NCBI RefSeq assembly: GCF_023278565.1
Contig: NC_064681.1
Span: forward strand, 868,001-932,000
From: Colletotrichum lupini
Lineage: Eukaryota; Ascomycota; Sordariomycetes; Glomerellales; Glomerellaceae
Reading direction: 5' to 3'
DNA length: 64,000 nucleotides
Under the pieces are notes generated by a model. The model was not told where the DNA came from and made no database searches. It worked only from the letters and a program-made list of their open reading frames with translations. A program made the position numbers and the translations under genes. Of this stretch, positions 12,748 to 24,760 are shown piece after piece (the stretch's first letter is position 1; each line of letters begins with the position of its first letter).

Positions 12748-14661
12748 ATGCCCATCATGTCTTCCTCAGTAGCATCCTCGCCGGCACTTCGACCCACGAC
12801 AACAGTGACACCTCCAGACGATGACGGCGAGCTGAGTACACTACCTGACCCCCGCAGCCGGGCTATGAGTCCCGCTAGTGAAGCCGATGCTGCTCAGCAT
12901 CCCGAGCTGAATGACGAAGTCGCAACCCTGAGCGCCAAGTTAATAAACGCCATCAACCACCAGACAACCCTCGACGACACATTATCCGCCACAAGACAAG
13001 AGTTGGAAAGAGCACGCGAGAAAATCAAGCATTTAGAAGAACAGAACGAATCTCAAAGAGAGATGCTTGCGGGCGATATTTGGATTCGTCGCAAGACCGC
13101 AGAGGAAGAAAAGAAGACCATCATGCTCCGTGTGAACCAAGAGAAGAAACTCCGAGAGGATGCCGAGAAGGAGCAAAAGAGGATTGAACAAGAGTTGGAG
13201 AGTCTTTCCACGGCTTTATTCGAGGAGGCCAACAACATGGTCATCACTGCGAAAGAGGAGGCGAGGGTAGAGCAGGAGGCCATCCAACGAAAGAACGACA
13301 ATCTGAGATCTCAGCTTGGCGATATGGAGGCCTTGCTGACCTCTCAACAACAGCAACTAGCAGACCTAAAGCACGTCATGGAGCAGATGATGCTCGAAAG
13401 AGATGATGCTACAACCGGCACAGCTCCCTCCTCTCCCGGCTTTAGTAAACCCGATATCACGAAAGATGATGATCGCTCAGAAGGCCTCGTCGCTTCGCCT
13501 CTCTTGGATCCGTCTTCGCCGACGTACCCTACTAGCTTGACGCATCTCATTCAGCCAGTTCTTAGGACTGATCTGGGAGCTTACGAGGACTTTCTTAGCC
13601 TCACAAAGCTGTCCAGGAATCGCGCTGGTAGCCGTGTTTCGTCTGGCTCATATAACGGTCTGAGTGGGTTGGGTCTCGGCATGGGCGGCAGCACCTCAAG
13701 CGCTCACCCTTCCAATGCATCAACTGCTTCCCTATCCACGGCTGGGACTCCGGCTACGTCATCGCCGCAGACCCCGAATACCCCAGCTTCTGTCTCAAGC
13801 ACGGCCTCAGCCAACGTGGGCCCGCCCCCGCCGGCTCTCAAGGAAACCAAGTTTTTCAAGCGTGTCCTGGCAGAGGATGTTGAGCCGACACTCCGACTGG
13901 ATATCGCCCCGGGCCTGTCCTGGCTTGCGCGTCGCAGCGTTTTGAATGCCATGAGCGATGGCTCAATCGTGGTGGAGCCAATTCCTGCCAATGCGCCCTT
14001 TGCCTCAATTGTCAAGCCGCAGTTCTACCCCTGTTCCCTGTGTGGCGACGCACGGAAGGATGAAGAGCACCTGCGAACATACCGTTTCCGAACCAGCGAG
14101 TCTGAATCAGCTCAGAGATACCCTCTTTGCAAATATTGCTTAGGTCGTGTGAGATCAACGTGCGATTTCCTCAACTTTTTGCGTATCGTAAAAGACGGGC
14201 ACTGGCGAGCGGAGGACGAAGACGCAGAGAAGGCTGCCTGGGAGGAAAGCGTTCGCCTGCGGGAACAGATGTTTTGGTCCCGAATCGGTGGTGGCGTCGT
14301 CCCGGCCAGTCATCATCACTCACTACCCCTGGAGAAGAGCCCTCGGACTAGCCATGATAGCGAGTCTAGAGACATTGGACCAGAGGTGGCAGTGACGCCT
14401 TCGGAGAACATCAATGATGACGCTACTCCCTTTGCCACTCCCCTCGAGGAGACGGCCAGCCAGCTGGATGCCGAGGAGTCATTAGCAAGACCAGAGACGC
14501 CTTGCCCGAGTAATCGAAACTCAACACTGTCGTCTTCGCCAGAGAAGGGCTCTATTGCAGAGAAGGACGGCGAGAAACGACTGTCTATCAATATTCCCAT
14601 CCAAGAGGAGCAGCAAATTATCGTTGCGACAACCGAGGAAAAGGTCGAAGCCACAGCATAA
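12748..14661 (+). CDS. sec2: Sec2-type guanine nucleotide exchange factor for the Rab GTPase Sec4
   Basis: Sec2 family proteins activate the exocytic Rab Sec4 on post-Golgi vesicles and so direct secretion to the hyphal tip. From the ATG at 12748 the protein has 637 residues. A conserved segment LNDEVATLSAKLINAINHQ (about residue 53) opens a long coiled coil to about residue 210, with ALFEEANNMVITAKEEA typical of the Sec2 exchange domain. A Ser/Thr-rich linker follows, then a conserved C-terminal region (about 390-490) with FFKRVLAEDVEPTLRLDIAPG and two cysteine pairs, CSLC and CKYC. The tail is acidic and disordered. The frame is open further upstream to an ATG at 12565, but that extension does not look conserved; I prefer 12748 (12757 also possible), which gives the family-like N-terminus before STLPDPRSRAMS. 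No intron is needed after this start. It converges with the Pmt1 gene. Confidence 0.85.
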   Translation: MPIMSSSVASSPALRPTTTVTPPDDDGELSTLPDPRSRAMSPASEADAAQHPELNDEVATLSAKLINAINHQTTLDDTLSATRQELERAREKIKHLEEQNESQREMLAGDIWIRRKTAEEEKKTIMLRVNQEKKLREDAEKEQKRIEQELESLSTALFEEANNMVITAKEEARVEQEAIQRKNDNLRSQLGDMEALLTSQQQQLADLKHVMEQMMLERDDATTGTAPSSPGFSKPDITKDDDRSEGLVASPLLDPSSPTYPTSLTHLIQPVLRTDLGAYEDFLSLTKLSRNRAGSRVSSGSYNGLSGLGLGMGGSTSSAHPSNASTASLSTAGTPATSSPQTPNTPASVSSTASANVGPPPPALKETKFFKRVLAEDVEPTLRLDIAPGLSWLARRSVLNAMSDGSIVVEPIPANAPFASIVKPQFYPCSLCGDARKDEEHLRTYRFRTSESESAQRYPLCKYCLGRVRSTCDFLNFLRIVKDGHWRAEDEDAEKAAWEESVRLREQMFWSRIGGGVVPASHHHSLPLEKSPRTSHDSESRDIGPEVAVTPSENINDDATPFATPLEETASQLDAEESLARPETPCPSNRNSTLSSSPEKGSIAEKDGEKRLSINIPIQEEQQIIVATTEEKVEATA

Positions 14662-15638
14662 TCATGAGCGACTTATCGTAACGATCGATCCCCGATTTCT
14701 GATACGCACCACATACACTTAATCTTCGATACTGTATTAATTACACCCTACGCCACCATTGCAGAAATGCCGGGGCTCATAATGAAGACCAAACGGGAGA
14801 ACAACATGGGGGAAGTCAAGGAAGAGGCAGAGCGAATTCACGGAACCGTGACAATAGGATGGACAGAGGGTGCAAAATTCACCTATTTTTTTTTTTTTCC
14901 TTCTTCGTTCTGGGCATCCATTTAGGAAGGGGGCATTGGCGTTTTGGAGAGCAAAAACTGTGTCCCATTCCGAAAAAAGGGAGGACAAGCAAACAGTTGC
15001 CGTCATGGGAGCAGGAGAAGAAGGCTGGATTAAAGCAGGCAAAGTTGCTAGACAAACAACAGGAACAAAGGGGGATGGGAGGGGGGATCACAGACACAAG
15101 GTTACTGCATCGTAATGCCTTCTTATTAATGCCAAAGATGATGATGCCTCGAGCATTGGATGAACCTTCAAAACCTGTCTATCTGCATTGCAACTTGAAC
15201 TGTGAGAGAGCCTTTTCATTCCTATGGTGAAAGGTATAATGACTACCGTTGAATAAGACGCATCTTATTCCAACTCAGTGACCGACGTAGGCTCCATCGT
15301 CGAGATACAAGAGACACATCAAGGTTCCGGGTGAGTATCTTTGGCAAGTCACCTAGGAGCAGCATTTATTGGACATGTCATTTCCTTTTGGAATCTTACA
15401 TTAACAAATGGAAAAAAAAACACAAAGCTTCGGCGTTTTGTGGCCGACCCCCATTTCCACCATCCCGTCTTGTCCGCTCCCATTCACGGCTGGTATACAA
15501 CGGGGCGAATTGCGACGCAGAAAGCGAGAAAATCCGTGAGATCAAAAGATGAATTTGATCAAACTTTCCCCTCTCATCAGGCCATTACAGTCCAGCCCCG
15601 GATTTTTTCGTCACCTTCTTTTTCTTCAAGTTTAGAGT
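14662..15638. other. Convergent intergenic region
   Basis: Holds the 3' ends of the Sec2 and Pmt1 transcripts. It contains a T-run near 14886-14899 and A-rich tracts near 15412-15423 but no recognisable gene. Confidence 0.5.
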
Positions 15639-18600
15639 TCAGAGCTCCTCCTGAGCAGTAGCCTCCTTGCCGCCATCACTTGCGGGCTTGGCCTTCTTCT
15701 GCTCGGCCTCCCTCTGGCCCTGGACGCTCTCGGCGACCTTGGGCGCCGCGGCTGAGTCGTCGGCCTTGGACTTGGTCTCTTGGCCGACGCCTTGAACGTC
15801 AGGGTGAGGAGGAGCGACGTTCTGCTCTTGGGGCAAACCGCCCTCGGGCATCTGCACCTCGTTTCCACTTGCGTCAACGACGCGTGTCCGCGTCTCGTAC
15901 TTCGTCTTGAACTCGACCTTGCCCTCCAACGCCTTCACCTGCGCCTCGTCGAGGAGGTTGCCGTCCTGGTCCCGGTACTCAACCTTCTCTTCGCGGGACA
16001 GAACCTTCTGTCCAGGGGCTCCCGAGACGGCCGGCTCAGCCTGCTCCTTCTGAGCCTCGCCAATGGGAATCTGACCGACTTGACCACCTACAGGGGCGGC
16101 GGGAGCCTCAGATTTGATAGGCGTCGGCGTGGCTCCAACAGCGGCGGAAGTGCGAGTGAGGAGCTCAGTGTATTGAGAGTACTGTAATGCCAGAACGTGA
16201 TGTTAGCCTCATTCCATCAGATTCACAAGCCCTACCAAAGATGCTTTGACAAATCTCGTTTCAATTGGCTATCAACCGTTTCTCAACATCGATCCCGCCT
16301 GAGCCGCGATTTGTCTCATCTCATCGCTGGCTCTTACAACCCCCTATCCGGTACCCCTCTACTCGGAATGAAAGCAGTAGTGTTACTTACGTCGTCAAAG
16401 AAGTTGTTGCAGTCGAAATCCCATGTGCCAACAACCTTGAGCCGGCTGCACTCAGACTTGGTCCAAGCGTTACCATAAGCCAAAGGAGAGAAGAGCACGA
16501 AAGCGACGATCGTGAGCGCCAAGAAGGCAACAGCGCTGACGCGGTTGATGGCAGGGTTCTTGCGGATACCAGCAAGCGAGACTCGAGCGGTGGCGAAGTC
16601 AAAGATGGAGCAGAATGCCATGACTGCGAAGTAGAGGGCGGGGAAGTAGTGGTGAAGGAACAGCTGACGGTCCATGAGGTAGAACGGGAAGTAGTGGAAA
16701 GCCCAGCCCAGAACCGCAGTGCCGATCTCGTAGTCGAATCGCTTGAACGTGGTGTTGGAGTAGTCGTTGCAGCTGCGCTGCCAGCGGAGAGTCGCGATGC
16801 CCTTGAAGAGAACGTAGATAACGACAGCAAGGGTAGAGCTCCACCACACGATGGGGTTGCCCATCAGGTAGATCTGGCGGTGATCCTTGCCCCAGAAGTT
16901 GATACCGCGCTTGAGGAAGGGCCACGAGTCAGGACGCGAGTCCCAGGCGTGAGACTCGACCAAGCCGGCGTTGGTCTTCCACATGACCTTTTGAAGCTCC
17001 CAGAACTTGCCAAAGAAGCCAGGGTGACGGTAGTTGACCTTCTCGACATTGTCGCCGGTGAGTTGCGGGTGCTCGTTGTACTCGACATACCACAAGCTAT
17101 TGGGAAGGGTACCTCCCTTTGCGCAAGTGACCTCCTGTTGCTCAGAGGCCCACTCAGGGAGCTTGACCTTGTGGGAGAAGAGTACACAGCCAGTCATGAT
17201 GTGAACCAATCTGAACTTGGTCTCGATAGTGCGAAGACGCTCCTTGGAAGCGGCGCTGAGGGACTGCTTTTTGATAATCTCAATCTTGAACAAGTCGTTG
17301 GCGTCGCCCTCGAAGCCCTCGTAGCCGTAAGCGGACACCTCGTTCTGCCAATCAGCCTCCGTCACAGGGGGTCTGACGTCGTGGGAGTGAAGACGACGGA
17401 ATGTGGGAGTGTGGTAAAGGCGAACGACATCGCCATCCTTGATAAAGACAGGCTCGGGGAGGTTGTCCCAGGCTTGAGTTCCGTTGATCTGCTCGCCGTT
17501 GATTCCAAGAGGCTGGGTCTGGTTCTCGAGGAGCCAAAGGTTATTCTCATCCTTGTGGGGGTAGAGAGTGATCTGCTGCTGCTTGCTACCGGTGGGGTAC
17601 ATGAGGGGATGGGAGTGCAGGTAGCCGCCCTGTGTGTTGGCGTGTCTGATGCTGACACGGCTACCGAAAGCGACGTCGGCGGCCACATCTTGCATGCCCT
17701 TGGAGTTGAGAGTAGACTGGAACTCTGAGCTCATGAAGCCGTCGCCGTCACCAGGGTTGACCAGGCAAAGGAAGTGAATGGCAAACATGGCCATGTAGAA
17801 GCCGACGGGGATGATGACAAGGGCGAAGGCGCGAGCCATGAAGTGCTTGGCCCAGATGCGCGGCGTAACGTTCTTGGTGTCTCCAAGGAGAACCCAAAGC
17901 TGGACGAGGGTCAAGCTTCCAACCCAGGCAATGGTGAATAGACCAACCCATTTGATGCTGACGGTGGTACCCAGTCCCAGGCCAGTCATCAGGAGCCAGA
18001 ACCACCAGCTCAACTGGAAAGCTTTCTCGGGTCCCTGCTCATGCTGGTTCGTGAAGGACTGGAAGGAGAGGGCGGTAAAGGCGGTTGCGACCATGAGAGG
18101 AGAGTCGAGGAGAATGAGACGAGCTTGGGTAAGAAGGCCGTTCTCTGGAAGGAGTGTTGGTCAGTGGTTCGTATATGCGTGAGGAGGCACTTTGCACTTA
18201 CCGAAGATGATCAGACTGGAGCCCATCAGAGCCGTAGTGGTGCGGCATCCGGTGGTCTTGAGAGTCAGAAACATGAGAGGGGCAAGCAGGATACCGCAAA
18301 TGGCCGGAAACATGCGCATGGCGACGTAGGGAACGCCGGGCTCAAGGTAGTCCTTGCCAATGTCCTTGAAGTCGAAGTCGCCGTTGAAACCAGCCAACCA
18401 ACCGGTGAGAGCGATGAGCATCTTGGCCAGAGGAGGGTGGACATCCATGAAGAATTTGCCCTTGATGTATTTCGAAGCGAAGCCACCGAAACTGTAGAGC
18501 GAAGGCGTCAGCGACAATGCGCGCGGAAAGGGAGGCAAGAGGGTATATGTGTGCTTACTGGACCTCGTCAAAGACGACACTGGTGGGCTGGTAGATACGG

Positions 18601-18827
18601 AACAGGCGAACGATGGCGGCGAGGATGGTCAAGCCAAACATGATCTGGTAGTCGGAAACAGGCAGGAGGAAGACATCGTTGTCCTCAACACCGTCGGACT
18701 TGTAGCTTGACTCGCGCTTGACGGGGAGTTTGCTATGGCCATTGCCGTTGCCATTGATGCCGTTGACACCGTTGGCCTGCTTCTCGAGCTTGGGGCTCGG
18801 AGAGCGAACTGGCTTGGTGGCAGCCAT
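15639..18827 (-). CDS. pmt1: Dolichyl-phosphate-mannose protein O-mannosyltransferase, PMT1 subfamily
   Basis: ER membrane enzyme that transfers mannose from dolichyl-phosphate mannose to Ser/Thr of secretory proteins, normally as a heterodimer with a PMT2-type partner. Four exons: 18827-18559, 18491-18202, 18144-16391 and 16181-15639, giving 951 residues with all phases consistent. Splicing of exons 1 and 2 recreates VVFDEVHFGGF with the family's essential Asp-Glu at residues 87-88, followed by MDVHPPLAKMLIAL in the first luminal loop. The MIR domain spans about 345-550 (LHSHPLMYPTGS, RLHSHDVRPPV, TGCVLFSHKVKLPEW). Further membrane helices follow, with HYFPFYLMDRQLFLHHYFPA and the terminal WDFDCNNFF. 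The short tail exon (KVEFKTKYETRTRV, then an Ala/Lys/Glu-rich end) also agrees with Pmt1 rather than Pmt2 or Pmt4. In A. nidulans nomenclature this is the PmtB group. Confidence 0.93.
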
Positions 18828-21551
18828 GTTCGCAGAGAAGGAGTATCGATTCGCGGGGGGAGGGTCGGACTATTCGGGGCGGGCGCAAATGTCGTCCACT
18901 CAACGTCGACGGCAGCTACGACTTGGTAGCGGGCGACGTGGACGACGAAGGCGGAGAGCGGTCGTCAGCACCTAGCAAGGTGAGAATGGTAGGCGAGGTT
19001 TTCTCGCGTCGATCGAGTGGCAGGGAAGTGGGAAAAGGTTCAACGAAAGTCGAGAAGGGAAGAGGTGGATTAAAAGGCCGTCATTTAGCAAAGGTGAATG
19101 ACGGGCTCAGTAGAAGAATGCCCTCAATGGAACAAGAAGAAAAAAAAAAAGGAGGATGCTTTTTCTTCCTGGTTGGAGTAAGGTAGATGGAAGAAAAAGG
19201 GAGCAGGGGCAGGTATCCGTAGAGAAACGAAGTAACTGTTAAGGTAGAATCTGGGTTCACTGCCTGGCGGAAAGTTTACACCGCGGAAGCTGATGACAGC
19301 TGGGGGGGAGGCCAGGCTGGAAGGGAGGATAAGGGGGTCAGGGTCGGAGTTGTAGCTTAAGTGGCCTCATCCCATGTGGTTTGACAGCCAGCAATTGGTT
19401 GAAGCTAGGGCCTGCCTAGGACCTTCCTGGCTCCATCCAGTGATCCCCCTCCCCCCTTGAGTCCATCCACGCCCCCCTTCCCACGATTCCCTACGGCTGG
19501 GTCGACCCCTTAGACAGTAGATAGTACGGGCACTCAGTACGGAGTAGACGTGCGGACAAGCAGGGCAGACGCTTCTCTTTTGGGCGCTCACTACCTCCAT
19601 TACACTACCATCTCACTTATGAAAGGAATAGAATCATGTCAGTGGTCAAAGTAGTCCGTGAGGTACACCGACGTGCTGCTCGAATTGACAGTGAACGTGA
19701 TCCCTAAAAAGCTCGGGTAAGGGGGGGACCCGTGGACGCGTATATTTGGACCACCTTACACCCCACCGATGCGCCGGGGGTTACCTTTGGAAGTTTGCCA
19801 ATCTGAGGTAAGAAGCACTTTACGCGCTTCACGGTGGTACCGATTGATTGTCAATCAGCATGTGAGGTGGTAGCAGAGCCCTGGACCCCAACTACTCATA
19901 CCTACACCGTAAGGTAGGTATTGGTTAGATGTTCCTCCCACATAACCGTCAGAGCGCAATACTCTCCATTGATCTTGTCCTCGATCTAACGTACAAGAAG
20001 ACACGGTTGTTGTTGTTGGACAAGTGTCCTTAACACGAGAGAGCTATCCATAAACGTACCTTGGAGATAAAATAAATTTTAGCCCGTCCAATGTCTTGGA
20101 GTACCTGCTTAGGTTGGAGCTGTGTTATCTTAGCTCCGGCCGCGTACCCGTGCTCCTCTAGCGCCAAATGTAGACGGCGGGAGACGTGCTGTGGCTGCCC
20201 ATTGTTCTTTCTGCGCCCGGCCTCAAATACCTAAGGTACCTATCCCAACTAGGTACTGACAGAGTTCAGCTTTTCATCCGCCTAGGCGTAGACGCACTGG
20301 CGCGATGGACCCCATCCATGCTCTCCATGTCCACTATTGATGGACGCTGGCCTGTGCACCGGTACAATGCGGCTGAAAAAGAGACGGCGTACGTAAGGCA
20401 ACTCTACCTCACACAACTTCACCTAGGCCTATCCTTCTCAACTGCACCAAATGGCCCCACAATCTATTTCCATTGCAGTAGTGTTACGCACCGCATATGG
20501 AGGTTTCGACATCGATTTTAGCCCCCATATGCAGAACGCGATGAAAACATGGCCATGGCCACCAACTAGCCTTTCTGCCTCTGGTGAATAACTGGCCAGC
20601 CTCGAGACATCATAAAGCCACCTTGCTCGAGCCTCAAAGGGCTGGAGAGCGAGTGGCACGCGTTGAGTGGCTGTTCAATGCCTCGCCAAGGTATGTGAGC
20701 AGGTGGAATTTGGGATATCGGAATGCAGCTTCAACGGCATCCCTTCATTCTTAGACATATGCCTCTGATGACAATCCCTTGCTTCCCGCTTTGAGACAAC
20801 TCCTAGAAGCAGAAATCATGATTGGCTCAGACCCTACTCAAGACCATCGGTTTTGGTTCCTGCAAAAGATGTCAACCAAACTCTTGAAAGGCCGGGGATT
20901 CGGAAGAAGTGGTTAACGCACTGCCGTGGTGTAAGTGAGAGAAGCTTGACGGCACTCCGAGGACCAACAGACTTACCTACTTACTTCCACGTCGATAAGA
21001 AGAGTCTAGACCAAAAGATATCATCATCCATCATTCATTGGAAGAAAGATGCAAAAGCTCAGCCCCCCTCACGGGGAGCCTACGAAAATCACTAGACCAT
21101 TGTTACGTACTATTCCTCAGTTGTAACCTATAACGATACTAGCGATTTTTCACGAGACTCGAACTCGTGACCCATGGGAGCGGGGCAATTCAAACGAGGA
21201 CATTACCCGCCACGCCATGGGCATTGGTGATGATAATGAGCAACATTGTTCACTATGAAGGTAAGATAGGTGTCATGGAGAACCACCTGCCACCTGAGGT
21301 TGTTCACAGGACCCAAGATGGCCAAATGCGACGAATATGCAGGTGGAAACCAGTATGGCCCGTGCACCGCGTCCTCCCAAAAATCGGCTGACTAAGATAC
21401 TTGCGAGCCGGTTCGGCGTCGAGGTTGCCTGGGAACCTCCGAAAAAAGTTAGCGAACGCGGCTGGTGAGCTTTGCCTTCGTTTCGACTTCCACCCAACGC
21501 GCCGCCTCCTGACGACATCATTCCGAACTGCGAGCGCCCTCCTCACACAAC
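18828..21551. other. Divergent promoter region between pmt1 and prp21
   Basis: A 2.7 kb spacer with the start codons of pmt1 (-) and the SF3A1 gene (+) at its edges. It contains a tRNA-like relic (listed separately), TACC/GGTA-rich words around 19900-19925 and 20226-20260, and no supported protein gene. Confidence 0.55.
21140..21222 (-). ncRNA. tRNA-like relic or tRNA-derived SINE head
   Basis: Read on the minus strand, 21169-21151 form a perfect six-base-pair stem (CACGAG/CTCGTG) closing a seven-base loop TTCGAGT, which is a T-arm with a near-consensus box B. About 45 bases upstream (21220-21204) lies TGGCGTGGCGGGTAATG, close to a box A. The two are spaced as in pol III tRNA promoters. The acceptor stem and anticodon arm do not fold convincingly, so this is not a working tRNA. 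A tRNA-derived short interspersed element or a decayed tRNA is the likeliest reading. Confidence 0.4.
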
Positions 21552-23211
21552 ATGGCCTCGACTGCGACCAACGGCGACGCCGCCGCCGTGTTGGACGAAC
21601 TCAAGCCTCCTACCGGTGTTGTTCTGCCGCCTCGGGAGATTCGTAATGTTCTCGAAAAGACGGCAGGTTACGTTGCGCGAAACGGTCTCATCTTTGAGGA
21701 CAGGATTCGCGAAAAGGAGCGCTCCAACCCCAAATTCAGTTTCCTTAACAATACCGACGCATACCATGCATTCTATCAGTGGCGCCTTGATGAGATCAAG
21801 GCCGGCCGCGGCACCGCCATCGCAGCAGGACGCGCCAACGAAGCAGCAGCACCCGTCGAGCAGAAGCCCCAAGGCCCGCCGAAGCCTCCCGATTTCCAGT
21901 TCTCGGCCCGCATGCCGCGCATCAATCAGAAGGATCTCGAGGTCATCCGATTGACCGCCCTATTTGTCGCGAAGAATGGTCGCCAGTTTATGACCCAGCT
22001 TGCCCAACGCGAGGCCGGAAACCCCCAGTTCCAATTCCTCATTCCGAACCACACGTTCCACAACTTTTTCCAACATCAGGTCGACCAGTACACAGCGTTA
22101 TTGAGAGCCAGCGGCTTGGGTGGCGAAGGCGGCAAGATTGAGCAAGAGAGGATCAACCATATCCAGCAAAACATCGACGACAAGTACCATGTTCTGAGCC
22201 GCGCGAAGCAACGTGCCGAGTACTCAAAGTTCCAGGAAGTTGAGAAGGTAAAGAAAGAGGAGGAAGACGAGAAGAAGAAGCTTGAGTTTGCCCGGATCGA
22301 CTGGAACGACTTTGTGGTTGTCGAGACTATTGTCTTTACAGATGCCGACGAGTCCGCGAACCTGCCGCCTCCGACGAATCTTTCCGAACTGCAATACGCT
22401 TCCCTTGAGGAGAGGAACAAGGCATCATTAACCAATCTTCGCATTGAGGAGGCCATGCCCGATGAGGAAACCTCGTACAACGCCTACCCCCAGACCTCTC
22501 AGACGTTACCAGTTCACACTGGCTATGCGCCTCAGCAGCAGCAGCAGCAGCAATTCCAGGCGCAAGCCCCAGTAGGCTTCCAAGGATATCCAGACGGCAC
22601 ACCGCGACGATCAGCAGAAGAGGAGGAGGAAGAGCGGAGGATCCAGGAGAGGACAGAGGCACGTGCCCGGGAACAACAAGCACGCGCTGAAGCTCGTGGC
22701 GGAACTGCTCCGATGAAGATTAAAGAGAACTACGTGCCCCGCGCACTCCAACGAGCGGCCAACAAACAGAGTGTCCAGATGGCGCTATGCCCGAACTGCA
22801 AGCAGCAAATTCCCATGGATGAGCTGCAGGATCATATGAGGAGTAAGCCTGACAGCTGCCTTGCAGAATGAAAGTTGAATATTGCTAACAGTTTCTGTAG
22901 TTGAACTGCTGGACCCTCAATGGAAGGACCAAAAGGCAAAGGCAGAAGCTAGATACTCCACGACCAACTTGTCCACGGCGGATGTCGCAAACAACTTGAA
23001 GCGACTTGCCAGTCAGAGAAGCGACGTCTTTGACGGCGTCACCGGCCAACCCCTGTCGGAAGAAGAGGCTGCTCGGCGCAAAAAGGCCACGATTCATAGT
23101 TTCGATGGTAATCCTGATGGCAAGAGCCAGGCTCACATCAACCACCTGCACAACCTGAATGTCGAGGAGCAGATCCGTGCTATTCACCAGAGATTTGCGG
23201 ACAAGAAGTGA
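21552..23211 (+). CDS. prp21: Splicing factor 3A subunit 1 (Prp21/SAP114-like)
   Basis: SF3A1 is a nuclear U2 snRNP subunit needed for prespliceosome assembly. Exons 21552-22842 and 22901-23211 give 533 residues; the intron has a good TGCTAAC branch site and joins HMR to IELLDPQWKDQ, as in the human protein. Two SURP (SWAP) modules are clear: residues about 30-74 (TAGYVARNGLIFEDRIRE, then NPKFSFLNNTDAYHAFY) and about 127-180 (ALFVAKNGRQFMTQLAQRE, then NPQFQFL). A Glu/Lys-rich PRP21-like stretch follows, then a short poly-Gln run and a small CPNCKQQIPMDELQDHM motif before the conserved LNVEEQIRAIHQRF end. There is no ubiquitin-like domain at the C-terminus, unlike metazoan SF3A1 but like yeast Prp21. 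Confidence 0.93.
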
Positions 23212-24760
23212 GCGGGTAGGGGCCAACGATGGCTGGATCGATCGGGCAAGACGCACGTCTCAGATGCCGAAGTCTGAGGTCGTGAGCATTTCGGACATGA
23301 AATGACGGCGTGAACTCCTTCGGCTGGAGGAGGTTACTGAAGCTGAAGCTGTCAGAACCAGGCTCCGGGAACGTGGCGGATTCAGTGTACAAACACGAAT
23401 AGAGGATTGGCTTGGAGGTGAGAACTCGGCGTTTACTGGTTGCTTATTTTCAGAGGACTCATGTCGCCCCAGCATCATCCTACCCATTTACCACCGGTCT
23501 ATGGCGTCTGCTGCGGCGAGCAGTGTGATCCCGATGCCGGAAGACTGGAATGGTTGAGGCCCACTGGCCGCGAGACGTGAGCAGGGTGCCTTAGCAGTGG
23601 TCCAACATACACACTGCACCTGCTGGTGGTCAATGAATGTATTTGTATGCTAGCATCGAGGAGTGGACGAATATGGCACACGAGGCTAAGATACAATGAG
23701 GGCGATCTGCAGAAAGAAAGGTAGTTCCGAAAAGTTGGGGTTCTGCTGAATGGGGTAAAAGATATCTATTTCAGCAACGCGAATCCAACCTTAATTCCAA
23801 CAGCAGCTTGAGATTTGGTTGGAACCCAGGGAGTCCTGTGAAACTTATAAAATGCGAGGAAAGAAAGGAAGACCATTGAACCAACAGTCCAGTCTTACTT
23901 TCCTTGCTACACACCCAGACCCGTTCAATCAAAGTGAAAGTGGTGTATAACTGTACTTGGGAACTCCAGAAATACGTCCCGGTCCACAAGGCACCCCCAC
24001 CTGCTCAATTGGGCAGCGCTACCCCGTACCGCTGTCCGTACCGCTCACAGTTACGAGGAAGTGCCCCCCACCTCGTACCCTCAGAAGGCGCATCGGCTCA
24101 GCCTCCTCCTCCCAATAATCAAGCAAACCGGTCTGTTGCGGCAGCGGCCGGGACTGGCGTTCGTCATATCGCTCCCCCGCAATTCCACCAGCTACAGTAA
24201 GGTGACAGGCACCCAAGGACCAAGGTAAACCACGCCGCACACTGCTTGATTGCTGCCACCCATTTTTGTCGTAATCGGCTGCACTTCGCACCCGCCTTGA
24301 TTCCCCCACCTCCCTCCCACCTCGACATTTTTTCCCACAACGAACAACCCAACTTCACCTCACATCGCCTCGCCTCGGAACAAAGGTCCCAGTCACACGA
24401 CAAGTCTCACCGGTTCGTAGCAGACAATAGCTACAGGGAAAGAGAAGGAGCAGGGTATCCCGGAACAGCAGTCAGCACAGAAGAGAGCAGCCGTTCCCAC
24501 CGAACCCGATATCGCGGCGCTTGCGCATACCGTACCTCGACGACAGTCTCCACGCCCTCTCCCCCGCCCATCCCTCGCGCGAAAGAACGTGAGAAAGAAA
24601 CAGCCGCCTCGCCGACCGCAACTCCCCTCTTCCCACCGAGGACAAAGCCGCCAAAACGGATTCCGGAAGCCAGAACGCCGCTCGCGCTCCCAGCGCTGAG
24701 CCCACTTCTCCCACCTCCCCGACCGGATCACAGGCCTCGCCGCGCTTTCACCGGCCCATC
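23212..24760. other. Intergenic region and snx3 5' leader
   Basis: Non-coding by eye. The last 500 bases before the snx3 ATG are C-rich with open frames that look compositional. No RNA gene recognised. Confidence 0.5.
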
